Assembly (NCBI GenBank): GCA_050256555.1
Contig: JBBWWC010000090.1
Span: 1 to 16,630, forward strand
DNA length: 16,630 nucleotides
Origin: UBA1146 sp050256555
Lineage (GTDB): Bacteria; Planctomycetota; UBA8108; UBA1146
Direction of reading: 5' to 3'
Under the pieces are notes generated by a model. It made no database searches. It worked only from the letters and a program-made list of their open reading frames with translations, and was not told the DNA's origin. Shown here in pieces: positions 6,592 to 13,773 of this stretch. Numbering within the stretch: position 1 is the first letter of the stretch; each line of letters begins with the position of its first letter. A program made the translations under genes and the position numbers.

Positions 6592-7049
6592 TCGACCTCC
6601 ATGGTGACAGCCGCCCTCAAATGGTTCAGAGTCGGCAAAAATGGCAAACACCCCCTGTTCACTTCGATCAAGTCGATGCGAATTCCCTGTGCTAGCTTTT
6701 GGCGTGTGATCAACCATTGTGCAGCACGCCTCAATCTGCCCGCCTGGACACGGCTGAGAGGCCAGCTCCGTTGCTTGAAACGGTATTTCACCTCGACGAT
6801 CACAAGGGTGCGCCCCTCCCACGCCAACAGATCAATCTCCCCCATCGGTGTCTGGAGGTTCTTCGACTCGATACGCCAACCCAAGAACTTTAATCGCCAG
6901 GCGACATACCGTTCCGCCCAACGACCGGAATCGGACGTTAAACAAAAAAAACTTCCCGAAGTCGCAAAAAGCGAGTTCGGGAAGCTCTGTCGTTTCGGTT
7001 TCCTGGAGCGAGAGAAGTCGCCTCCCTTAGTCCTTTTTACGGACGGCAA
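6588..7049 (-). CDS. yraN: YraN/UPF0102 nuclease-fold protein (start unclear)
   Basis: The conserved part begins near 6926 with GRWAERYVAWRLKFLGWRI and continues GEIDLLAWEGRTLVIVEVKYR. These are the hallmark residues of the UPF0102 family, a restriction-endonuclease-like fold (E, D and ExK) of unresolved function linked to DNA recombination or repair. The gene normally lies downstream of rplS, as here. The start is a puzzle. No in-frame ATG, GTG or TTG exists between the rplS terminator (6984-6944) and the conserved region. The nearest upstream in-frame choice is TTG at 7049, inside the 3' end of rplS and preceded by AAAAGG, which would make the terminator hairpin part of the coding sequence. 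A rare start (for example ACG at 6938) is the other option. The end overlaps the acetyltransferase by four bases. Confidence 0.7.
   Translation of the reverse strand: MPSVKRTKGGDFSRSRKPKRQSFPNSLFATSGSFFCLTSDSGRWAERYVAWRLKFLGWRIESKNLQTPMGEIDLLAWEGRTLVIVEVKYRFKQRSWPLSRVQAGRLRRAAQWLITRQKLAQGIRIDLIEVNRGCLPFLPTLNHLRAAVTMEVE
6944..6984 (-). terminator. Strong intrinsic terminator after rplS
   Basis: On the minus strand CTTCCCGAA pairs perfectly with TTCGGGAAG (9 bp), then a C-C mismatch and an inner TCGC/GCGA around TTTTT, directly followed by eight T residues. It begins about 43 bases after the rplS stop. It should end most transcription of the ffh-rpsP-trmD-rplS block, leaving yraN and the acetyltransferase to read-through or an unseen promoter. 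Confidence 0.9.
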
Positions 7050-7395
7050 CCTTTTCGCGTACCTTGGTCGCCTTACCAATCCGATCTCTGAGATAGTAAA
7101 GCTTGGCGCGACGTACACGGCCCAGTCGCTTGACTTCGATTTTCTCCACCCACGGAGAATGAAGCGGGAAAGTCCGCTCGACGCCTTCGCCAGCAACGAT
7201 TCTCCGGACCGTGAAAGCTGACCGGCTTCCGGAGTTTCTACGGGCGATAACCGTCCCGTTAAACACCTGAACGCGCTGCTTGTCCCCTTCGACGATTCTC
7301 ACATATACATCGACGGTATCTCCGATGTGAAACTCGGTGATCTCATCGGTCTTGAGCTGGTTTTTCTCGAATTCAGTAATCTTGTTCGACATCAT
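7027..7395 (-). CDS. rplS: Large-subunit ribosomal protein bL19
   Basis: A protein of 121-122 residues, the usual size for bL19, which sits at the 30S-50S interface. The family core is plain: FHIGDTVDVYVRI, GDKQRVQVFNGTVIARR, TVRRIVAGEGVERTFPLHSPWV and KIEVKRLGRVRRAKLYYLRDRIGKA. Two adjacent ATG codons are possible. The first overlaps the trmD stop (ATGA); the second is better spaced from GGGAG. It is coupled to trmD and followed by a strong terminator. Confidence 0.97.
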   Translation of the reverse strand: MMSNKITEFEKNQLKTDEITEFHIGDTVDVYVRIVEGDKQRVQVFNGTVIARRNSGSRSAFTVRRIVAGEGVERTFPLHSPWVEKIEVKRLGRVRRAKLYYLRDRIGKATKVREKVAVRKKD

Positions 7396-8159
7396 TCTTC
7401 TCCCAGAGCCCCGTCATGCGAGACCCCATCTCGATTTCCATCCGGAGCCACTCCGGCGTTTCCTGTCGGCGCTTCCAGTCTTTGCGAGCCTTGTTGCTCG
7501 GCATTCTCTCGGCGCCACTTCTCGATGGCTCCGTGGTCTCCGCTGAGCAGGACCTCCGGAACCTCCCACCCCCGGTATGCCGGAGGACGGGTCCAGTGTG
7601 CGTGATCGAGGCCATCCGGCCCCGCCCACTCGTTGAAGGAATCTCGCCGCGCAGATTCCTCATCTCCTAGAACCCCCGGCAACAACCGAACGGTTCCCTC
7701 GATGATCGCCATCGCAGGTACTTCACCACCAGAAAGAACATAGTCTCCCAGCGACACCCGTCTCCACGGGTAAGCCTCAATGATCCGATCGTCATATCCT
7801 TCGTATCGACCACAGAGGATCACTAGACGCTTCGCGCCAGAAAAACCCTCCAGATCTTTTTGCCCCATCTTGTGGCCCTGTGGGCACATCAAAAGAGGCA
7901 ACGTCCCCTCGGGCGGATCCTCGCCAGGTACAAGACCGAGCAAGTCCATGGCCCGAAACACCGGCTCCGGCTTCAGGAGCATTCCCGGGCCGCCCCCGTA
8001 AGGACGATCATCCACGGTCCGATGCCGATTCTCGGCAAAAGCCCGCAGGTCCATGATGCGAACATCCAGTCGGCCTGACCGACGCGCCACTCGCACCATT
8101 CCATGGCGTAGAAACTGGTCAAAGAAACTCGGGAAGATCGTCAAGATGTCGATCTGCAC
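7392..8159 (-). CDS. trmD: tRNA (guanine-N1-)-methyltransferase, m1G37
   Basis: About 255 residues. It methylates G37 next to the anticodon with S-adenosylmethionine, preventing +1 frameshifts. It shows the SPOUT trefoil-knot signature: DRPYGGGPGMLLKPEPVFRA, then LVILCGRYEGYDDRIIEAY and VSLGDYVLSGGEVPAM. The start is set at GTG 8159 because GGAG lies six bases upstream and the product then begins MQIDILTIFP, like other TrmD proteins; a TTG two codons earlier directly abuts the GGAG. The C-terminal 30 residues are polar and variable. It follows rpsP by 23 bases without an intervening rimM and overlaps rplS by four bases. Confidence 0.97.
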   Translation of the reverse strand: MQIDILTIFPSFFDQFLRHGMVRVARRSGRLDVRIMDLRAFAENRHRTVDDRPYGGGPGMLLKPEPVFRAMDLLGLVPGEDPPEGTLPLLMCPQGHKMGQKDLEGFSGAKRLVILCGRYEGYDDRIIEAYPWRRVSLGDYVLSGGEVPAMAIIEGTVRLLPGVLGDEESARRDSFNEWAGPDGLDHAHWTRPPAYRGWEVPEVLLSGDHGAIEKWRRENAEQQGSQRLEAPTGNAGVAPDGNRDGVSHDGALGEE

Positions 8160-8182
8160 CAGCAACTCCGGATCCAGCTTCC

Positions 8183-8503
8183 TCAGGCGGCGCCGCCACC
8201 TTGATTCTTCTTCTTGGCACGCTGTTGGGCACGGCGACTTTTCTTGTCTTTACCCCACTTTACATCTGCGCGGCGTAAAAATGACGTCACCGTTTCGCTC
8301 GGACGTGCACCTTGATCGATCCAGTGCTGAATCCGATCGACGTGCAGCTTCACGCGCTTTTCACTGTCATCGACCATCGGATCGTACCAGCCGATGGTTT
8401 CGAGAGAACGACCGCCACGTGCGTTTCGTTTCTCGATGGCTTCAATGCGGTAGAAGGGTCGATGCCGTCTTCCACAACGCTTGAGACGGATAGCAACCGC
8501 CAT
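8183..8503 (-). CDS. rpsP: Small-subunit ribosomal protein bS16
   Basis: About 106 residues: MAVAIRLKRCGRRHRPFYRIEAIE at the N-terminus, then LETIGWYDP and HVDRIQHWIDQGARPSETV, all standard bS16. The Lys/Arg/Gln-rich tail after residue 85 (DKKSRRAQQRAKKKNQ) makes it somewhat longer than the E. coli protein. The ATG at 8503 is preferred over a GTG five codons upstream since the GGAGAAG before it fits a ribosome binding site. It is the first gene after an unusually structured 187-base leader, and is followed directly by trmD. Confidence 0.97.
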   Translation of the reverse strand: MAVAIRLKRCGRRHRPFYRIEAIEKRNARGGRSLETIGWYDPMVDDSEKRVKLHVDRIQHWIDQGARPSETVTSFLRRADVKWGKDKKSRRAQQRAKKKNQGGGAA

Positions 8504-8554
8504 GGGAATCTTCTCCACCCGTACAAATCCGGGAGTCCCGGACGAGGAATCTAA

Positions 8555-8669
8555 ATCTGGGCAATCGAGCCCTATTACGACAATCCCCCGTATAGGGGGA
8601 AGAAACGAGGTTACAGGGGAGGCCCAGATCCATCAACAGCGCTGGAGTGAATTCTGGCCGATATCTGGG
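8555..8669 (-). promoter_or_regulatory. Candidate switching leader of rpsP: three copies of a pairing element
   Basis: In transcription order the element occurs as CCCAGAT (8669-8663), ATCTGGGC (8629-8622) and GCCCAGAT (8562-8555). The middle copy can pair with the first (7 bp) or the last (8 bp) but not both. The second fold encloses a 6-bp hairpin TCCCCC/GGGGGA around TATAC (8600-8584). A separate CCGGG-ACT-CCCGG hairpin lies at 8541-8529, 26 bases before the rpsP ATG. It resembles an autoregulatory leader or attenuator of a ribosomal protein operon. No U-run follows the stems, so classical intrinsic attenuation is not shown. Function is inferred. Confidence 0.45.
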
Positions 8670-8690
8670 TCTTTTCTGGCAAATTGGGGC

Positions 8691-10232
8691 TCAGCGCCGG
8701 CGCGAGTTTTTGCGCCTCTGGCGCTCCATCTTGCGCTTCTTGCGCCTTTCATCCTTGGATGGGCCCTCTCGCTTCTTTCCAGGCCCTCCAGGCCCGGGAG
8801 GCCCATCGGGAGGCATTCCTGGCAAGCCAGGTGGAAGACCCGAAGGCATACCGGACATACCCGGCATACCCGGTGAAGAGGGGTCTCCCGATTCGGAGAG
8901 CGCCTCCTTCATGTCTCGCATCCCCTTCATCTTGCCAAAGAAGCCCTGCTGCTTCTTCATCTGCTGCATCATCCCCTGCATCTGCTTGAACTGTCTCAAT
9001 AACCCGGTGACTTCATCCAGCTGACGCCCCGAACCTGCTGCAATACGACGCCGGCGATTGGTGTTGAGAATTTCGGGTCGCTTTCTTTCCTGCTTCGTCA
9101 TCGACTGAATGATGCTCTCCACGATCACAATCTCATCGCCTTGAACATCCAACTCATCGAGACGGCCACCGATTCCAGGCAAATGGGAAAGCAAATCCTT
9201 CAGCCCACCCATTTTTTTAATCTGGCGAAGCTGTGACAGGAAATCCTCGAGGTCAAATTTGGCCTCGAGAAGTTTCTCCTCCATCTCGGCCTGTTCCTTC
9301 TCGTCCATCACCGACTGGGCACGATCCACCAGGCTGACCACATCACCCATGCCGAGAATCCGCGATGCCATTCGTTCTGGATGGAACTCATCTAGCCGAT
9401 CGAGTTTCTCTCCCACTCCAACAAACTTGATCGGCTTGCCAGTGATCGCCTTGACCGAAAGAGCGGCACCACCACGAGCATCGCCATCCAGCTTGGTCAG
9501 GATCACTCCGGTCAATGAAAGTGATTGAGAGAAAGCTTCTGCGGAACGCACTGCGTCCTGGCCAGTCATCGAATCGCAGACAAAGAACACCTCATCGGGG
9601 GATGTCTTGCGAGCGATCTTCTTGAGCTCTCCCATCAGATCTTCATCGACATGTAACCGCCCGGCGGTATCGAGCAAGATCACATCGCACTTCTGACTCT
9701 CTGCCTCTTTCAAGGCCGCGGCGCATACCTCTGGCGGAGAAAGTCCTTCCTGATGAAAGACAGGGACATCGATCTGCCGACCAAGGACCTTGAGTTGCTC
9801 GATGGCCGCCGGTCGCTGAAGATCAGCCGCCACCATCATTGGCTTGCGCTTCTTGCGGTCACGTAGATAAAGGGCCAGCTTCGCACAGGTAGTTGTTTTG
9901 CCGCTTCCCTGAAGACCCGAGAGCAGAATCACTGTCGGTCCCTTGGCTCGATATGCCAGCTCGTGATCAACTGGTCCCATCAAGGCGGTCAGTTCATCCT
10001 GGACCACCTTGGTAAACATCTGGCCGGCATCTACACCCTCAACCACCTCGATCCCGAGCGCCGCTTCACGGACACGCTTCTCGAAATCTTTCACGACAGG
10101 CAAGGCAGCATCCGCCTCGAGTAAAGCTCGGCGGATTTCGCGACCGGTTTCCTTGACGGCAGCTTCGGTAATCTTGCTTCCGCGCAAACCAGCAACAATG
10201 TCAGAAAATCTTCGGGTTAATCCTTCAAGCAT
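8691..10232 (-). CDS. ffh: Signal recognition particle GTPase Ffh (SRP54), with long tail
   Basis: A 513-residue protein. The N domain is 1-90 and the GTPase G domain about 98-295: P-loop GLQGSGKTTT (106-115), DTAGR (188-192), TKLDGDARGG (246-255) and VGVGEKLDRLDEFHPERMASRILGMGD. The M domain follows, with the RNA-binding RPEILNTNRRRRIAAGSGR and the Met-rich LLRQFKQMQGMMQQM. With SRP RNA and FtsY it targets nascent membrane and secreted proteins. E. coli Ffh is about 453 residues. The extra length is a Pro/Gly/Met-rich collagen-like stretch (about 446-485) and a highly basic tail (486-513, KKREGP...NSRRR). No SRP RNA gene was found next to it. It starts eight bases after the murA stop. Confidence 0.97.
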   Translation of the reverse strand: MLEGLTRRFSDIVAGLRGSKITEAAVKETGREIRRALLEADAALPVVKDFEKRVREAALGIEVVEGVDAGQMFTKVVQDELTALMGPVDHELAYRAKGPTVILLSGLQGSGKTTTCAKLALYLRDRKKRKPMMVAADLQRPAAIEQLKVLGRQIDVPVFHQEGLSPPEVCAAALKEAESQKCDVILLDTAGRLHVDEDLMGELKKIARKTSPDEVFFVCDSMTGQDAVRSAEAFSQSLSLTGVILTKLDGDARGGAALSVKAITGKPIKFVGVGEKLDRLDEFHPERMASRILGMGDVVSLVDRAQSVMDEKEQAEMEEKLLEAKFDLEDFLSQLRQIKKMGGLKDLLSHLPGIGGRLDELDVQGDEIVIVESIIQSMTKQERKRPEILNTNRRRRIAAGSGRQLDEVTGLLRQFKQMQGMMQQMKKQQGFFGKMKGMRDMKEALSESGDPSSPGMPGMSGMPSGLPPGLPGMPPDGPPGPGGPGKKREGPSKDERRKKRKMERQRRKNSRRR

Positions 10233-10240
10233 CGGTATTC

Positions 10241-11563
10241 CTAGACCAGTTCCATTTCGCGATTCTGATTCAGTTCCCGATCAGAAAGTCGCTCGACAAC
10301 AGCTCCGAGCCCGCACAACTTCTGCTCCATACGCTCATAGCCTCTGTCGAGATGGTAAATGCGATTCACGTCGGTCACGCCATCTGCAACGAGCCCTGCC
10401 ATGACCAGACAAGCGCTGGCTCGCAGATCACTCGCCATCACCTTGGCACCAGACAGGGGCGCCCCCCCTTCGATGATGGCGGTAGGGCCCTCCTTGCGAA
10501 CTCTCGCACCAAAGCGGCGTAGCTCAGAAAGATGGTTAAACCGATCAGGAAAAACCTTGTCGGTGATAATACTGACCCCGCGCCCGAGGCACAAAAGAGC
10601 CATAAGAGGACCCTGAAGATCGGTAGGGAAAGCGGGATAGGGAAGCATCGAAACATCGACAGGGGCCACCGATTCGACTCCCCGAACACTCAAGGTCGAC
10701 TCTCCCACCGTCACGGAAACGCCTATTCTCCCGAGAAGATCGAGCAATGCGCGATTTTCTGCAGGGCAACATCCTTCGACCACGATCTCGTCACCAGCGA
10801 TCGCTCCCGCCAGAAGATACGTTCCGGTTTCGATGCGATCAGGGGGAACTGTGAAATTGTCGACACTGAGACTGTTGTCCCGGCCAAGTCGGCCGCGTCC
10901 TTCGATCCGTATAATGGGCGTTCCATCTCCTTCGATCACCACGCCCATCGCGCGTAAAAATCTGGCCGTTCCCTGCACCTCTGGTTCGCAAGCAGCGCCC
11001 TCGATGGTCGTGACGCCATCGGCTCCCACGGCTGCCATCATTACATTCTGTGTTCCCAAAACCGTCGGCCCCATCGGTCCGGAAAGATAAACGGTCGCCC
11101 CCTTGAGGCGAGGGGCGCGAGCCACCATGTAACCATTTTCGATTCGCACTTCGGCACCAAGCGCCTCCATACCACGGGTATGAAGTTCAACTGGTCGATC
11201 TCCAATACTGCAACCGCCAGGAAGAGAAACGATCGCTTCTCCTCGGCGAGCCAGCAATGGACCCAGGCAACAGATGGATGCCCTCATCTGACTGACCAGA
11301 TCGTAATCGGCACGCGTCGATGCTGGGTCTGTCACCTGAAGAGAAACAGTCCCATCGGCGCGGATCTCTGATTCAGAACCCAACGTCTCGAGTATCTTGA
11401 GGGACGATTTGATATCACGAAGAGCTACCGGAACGTTGTGAAGCCGAACCTCTCCATCGCAAAGGAGGCTAGCAAAAAGAATCGGTAGAGCCCCGTTCTT
11501 TGAACCAGAAACCTTGACGGAACCCTTGAGGCGTTGACCTCCGTGGATGCGGAATAAATCCAA
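10241..11563 (-). CDS. murA: UDP-N-acetylglucosamine 1-carboxyvinyltransferase
   Basis: A 440-residue enzyme that transfers enolpyruvate from PEP to UDP-GlcNAc, the first committed step of peptidoglycan synthesis in the cytoplasm. It starts MDLFRIHGGQRLKGSVKVSGSKN, with Lys22-Asn23 in the active site. The catalytic Cys is present at 118 in SLPGGCSIGDRP, so the protein should be fosfomycin-sensitive in principle. Other family parts are MRASICCLGPLLA, PTVLGTQNVMMAAV, FPTDLQGP and RYERMEQK-like GYERMEQKL. The start codon is TTG, preceded by AGGAAAGG. A candidate promoter lies in the 118-base gap after prmC. Its presence shows the organism makes murein precursors, of interest as peptidoglycan in Planctomycetota was long disputed. 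Confidence 0.96.
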   Translation of the reverse strand: MDLFRIHGGQRLKGSVKVSGSKNGALPILFASLLCDGEVRLHNVPVALRDIKSSLKILETLGSESEIRADGTVSLQVTDPASTRADYDLVSQMRASICCLGPLLARRGEAIVSLPGGCSIGDRPVELHTRGMEALGAEVRIENGYMVARAPRLKGATVYLSGPMGPTVLGTQNVMMAAVGADGVTTIEGAACEPEVQGTARFLRAMGVVIEGDGTPIIRIEGRGRLGRDNSLSVDNFTVPPDRIETGTYLLAGAIAGDEIVVEGCCPAENRALLDLLGRIGVSVTVGESTLSVRGVESVAPVDVSMLPYPAFPTDLQGPLMALLCLGRGVSIITDKVFPDRFNHLSELRRFGARVRKEGPTAIIEGGAPLSGAKVMASDLRASACLVMAGLVADGVTDVNRIYHLDRGYERMEQKLCGLGAVVERLSDRELNQNREMELV

Positions 11564-11608
11564 GTTGGAGCCTTTCCTCGATGCCCGGCGCAGGACAGCG
11601 AGAACTCG

Positions 11609-11636
11609 ATTCTGATCGATGAGGCCGAAGTGTCAA
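11609..11636 (-). promoter_or_regulatory. Candidate internal promoter for murA
   Basis: On the minus strand a perfect TTGACA (11636-11631) is followed, after 16 bases, by CAGAAT (11614-11609; four of six matches to TATAAT), 46 bases before the murA TTG start. It lies in the only sizeable gap between prmC and murA. It would allow murA-ffh expression independent of rpmE-prfA-prmC. Confidence 0.4.
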
Positions 11637-11681
11637 CGCCGCATCGCAGAGAGGCGCCAAGAGAGCCAAAAGGAGCGACCG

Positions 11682-12536
11682 CTATCCAGGCCCAGTCGAG
11701 ACCTGGACGACTCGTGTGATTCCGGCAAGATCTGCTCTGGAACAGCTTCGTAAACTCTTCTGGTGTGCATACTCTTCGATAATGGACGCCTGATGAATGC
11801 CGCATTCCAGCAACAAAGAGCCCCCAGGGACGATCCAGTGATGAAACTCCTCGATCAGAGCTCTATGATGGCCAAGCCCGTCTCGATCCAGATGGTCGAT
11901 CAGAGCCAGCTCAGGCTCATGCTGCGCCACGGCTTCTTCAAGCAGCGGATCTCCTTCGGCGATATAGGGCGGATTGGAGCAAATCAGCTGGAAAAGACCA
12001 TCCAGTGGCTCGAAGTGATTTCCCTGGCGTAACTCGACCCGCTCTTCGAGACAATGGCGCTTTAAATTGCGCGCCGCCACCTCCAACGCCGCAGCGGAGA
12101 GCTCGACGCCCACTGCCGTCAGGTCGGCACGATCGTTGGCCAGAGCGACCAACACTGCCGCAGAACCGACGCCAATTTCGACAATTCTGGGAGAAGCGAC
12201 CCCTTCCAGCAATTCGAGAGACCATTCCACTAACAACTCGGTCTCTGGTCTCGGAACCAGCACTGCCGGAGTCACCTCCAGGGCATGGCCGTAAAACTCC
12301 CACTCTCCAAGGATATGAGCCAGGGGCTCGCCGCCAGCTCGACGCACCACACAATCCTGAAAAAGCTGCGCTTCTTCGGTGGTGAGGGTGCGATCCCATC
12401 GCAAGGCAGCATCTCGATGATCGATGCCCAGCACGTGCGCCAGAAGCCATCGCGCATCGAGATCAGGCGCATCGGAATTCGAAAGTTTGGTTTTTGCCGC
12501 TCTCATCAGCGCCAGTGAAGAGCATTCGATGGCCGA
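11682..12536 (-). CDS. prmC: Peptide chain release factor N5-glutamine methyltransferase
   Basis: About 284 residues. It methylates the glutamine of the GGQ motif in release factors, the product of the preceding gene being one target. N-terminal helical domain: LDARWLLAHVLGIDHRD. Then GEWEFYGHALEVTPAVLVPRPETELLVEW, the SAM-binding VEIGVGSAAVLVALA (in place of the common DLGTGSG) and the catalytic NPPYI. GTG at 12536, four bases after the prfA stop, is preferred. An ATG at 12578 would overlap prfA by 38 bases and lacks a ribosome binding site at a normal distance. The prfA-prmC pairing is a classic one. Confidence 0.95.
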   Translation of the reverse strand, partial: SAIECSSLALMRAAKTKLSNSDAPDLDARWLLAHVLGIDHRDAALRWDRTLTTEEAQLFQDCVVRRAGGEPLAHILGEWEFYGHALEVTPAVLVPRPETELLVEWSLELLEGVASPRIVEIGVGSAAVLVALANDRADLTAVGVELSAAALEVAARNLKRHCLEERVELRQGNHFEPLDGLFQLICSNPPYIAEGDPLLEEAVAQHEPELALIDHLDRDGLGHHRALIEEFHHWIVPGGSLLLECGIHQASIIEEYAHQKSLRSCSRADLAGITRVVQVSTGPG

Positions 12537-12540
12537 CACC

Positions 12541-13662
12541 TCAGAGCGCCTGAACCCGTTCTTCACGGTCGTGGGCATCGAGACGATCGATCATCTCCTC
12601 GATATCACCCAGCATGAAACGGTCAAGATTATAGAGAGTGCAATTGATCCGGTGATCGGTAATCCGATTCTGTGGGAAATTATAGGTTCGAATCCGATCG
12701 CTGCGATCGCCGGATCCGATCAATGACCGACGCAGAGCATCTTCCTCTTCACGCTTCTGGCGATCTTGCAACTCCTTGAGGCGCGTCTTCAGCAGACGCA
12801 TCGCCTTGTCCCGATTTCTATGTTGCGATTTTTCATCCTGCATCGACACCACGACACCGGTCGGCATGTGGGTGATGCGCACCGCGCTGGAAGTTTTGTT
12901 GACAGACTGACCGCCCGGTCCAGATGCACAAAAGGTATCGATCCGGAGATCCTTGTCTTCAACCTCGATCTCTGTCTCTTCTGCTTCTTGCAACACCGCT
13001 ACTGTGATCGCCGAGGTATGGATTCTTCCCTGTGCCTCGGTGGCAGGAACCCGTTGCACCCGATGCCCGCCTGATTCGAAGCAAAGTCGTGAGAAAGCGC
13101 CCTTGCCGCGAACCGCAAAAGTGATCTCCTTGTAACCACCGAGATCGGTCGAACTCTCGCTGAGAACTTCAATCTTCCAGCGTCGTTTTTCTGCATAGAG
13201 GCTGTACATCTTGAAAACATCCGAGGCGAACAGGGCTGCCTCATCGCCTCCGGCTCCAGCTCGAACTTCAAAAATACAGTCGTCGCCCCCCTCGATCTGT
13301 TGGTCGAGGATTTTCATCCGGATCGCCCTCGCCTGGGTGGTCAACTGAAGGGAAAGATCCTCCAGTTCCAGCTCGGCGAGTTCTTTCAACTCGGGATCAT
13401 CGCCGCTGGCGATCAAGGCCTCAGCTTCCGCCAGATGCTCACCGGTCTTGCAGTAATCACGATAAAGAGCGACCAGTGGTGCCAGCGAGCCGTGCTCCTG
13501 AAGCATTTCTCGAAAACGCACCCCGTCTGATTGCTGCTCCGGATCAGCGATGAGTTGTTCAATCTCAACAAATCGGGATTGGAGCCCGTCAAGACGCACG
13601 GCCAACCGACCAGCAATCGGCTGATCAAGAAAATCTGCAGTGTCCTTGTCGGCAGCAGCCAT
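12541..13662 (-). CDS. prfA: Peptide chain release factor 1
   Basis: A 373-residue RF1, ending translation at UAA and UAG. The codon-recognition tripeptide is Pro-Ala-Thr (206-208, in RVQRVPATEAQGRIHTS), which distinguishes it from RF2 with its SPF. The peptidyl-tRNA hydrolysis motif is GGQ at 250-252 (SGPGGQSVNKTSSAVR). EVRAGAGGDEAALFA and the C-terminal RSDRIRTYNFPQNRITDHR are also typical. The ATG has GGAGAGG about seven bases upstream. RF1 does not read UGA, so it would not compete with selenocysteine insertion at the peroxiredoxin UGA; RF2, not in the window, would. Confidence 0.97.
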   Translation of the reverse strand: MAAADKDTADFLDQPIAGRLAVRLDGLQSRFVEIEQLIADPEQQSDGVRFREMLQEHGSLAPLVALYRDYCKTGEHLAEAEALIASGDDPELKELAELELEDLSLQLTTQARAIRMKILDQQIEGGDDCIFEVRAGAGGDEAALFASDVFKMYSLYAEKRRWKIEVLSESSTDLGGYKEITFAVRGKGAFSRLCFESGGHRVQRVPATEAQGRIHTSAITVAVLQEAEETEIEVEDKDLRIDTFCASGPGGQSVNKTSSAVRITHMPTGVVVSMQDEKSQHRNRDKAMRLLKTRLKELQDRQKREEEDALRRSLIGSGDRSDRIRTYNFPQNRITDHRINCTLYNLDRFMLGDIEEMIDRLDAHDREERVQAL

Positions 13663-13717
13663 CGAGGAGCCTCTCCGGAATCCGGCGCAAGCCGTCAGGC
13701 TCGATCCGAGATGAGAA

Positions 13718-13760
13718 CGAGGGCCGGAGAGAAGCGTCTCACGCCTCCCACCGGCCCTCG
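13718..13760 (-). terminator. GC-rich 10-bp hairpin between rpmE and prfA
   Basis: CGAGGGCCGG and CCGGCCCTCG pair perfectly around a 23-base loop that itself can form GAGA/TCTC. It sits 13 bases after the rpmE stop. On the minus strand only TTCTCATCT follows, not a true U-tract, so this is either a weak terminator that tunes rpmE against prfA or an RNA processing/stability hairpin. Confidence 0.5.
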
Positions 13761-13773
13761 CAAGGGCATAAAT

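Noticed and set aside
6121..6822. Extended 233-residue form of the acetyltransferase
   Set aside because: The extra N-terminal part is yraN read in another frame. ATG 6591 has GGAGG and an ATGA overlap, and the family length fits.
6601..7221. Plus-strand 206-codon frame opposite yraN and rplS
   Set aside because: Antisense to two recognised genes and a terminator, with no domain of its own.
8583..8601. CCCCC-GTATA-GGGGG as an intrinsic terminator of ffh
   Set aside because: Neither strand has a U-run after the stem. It is better placed as part of the leader fold.
8504..8690. SRP RNA (4.5S) gene next to ffh
   Set aside because: The region is structured, but the conserved SRP helix 8 motif (GGAAGCAG-type loop) is absent.
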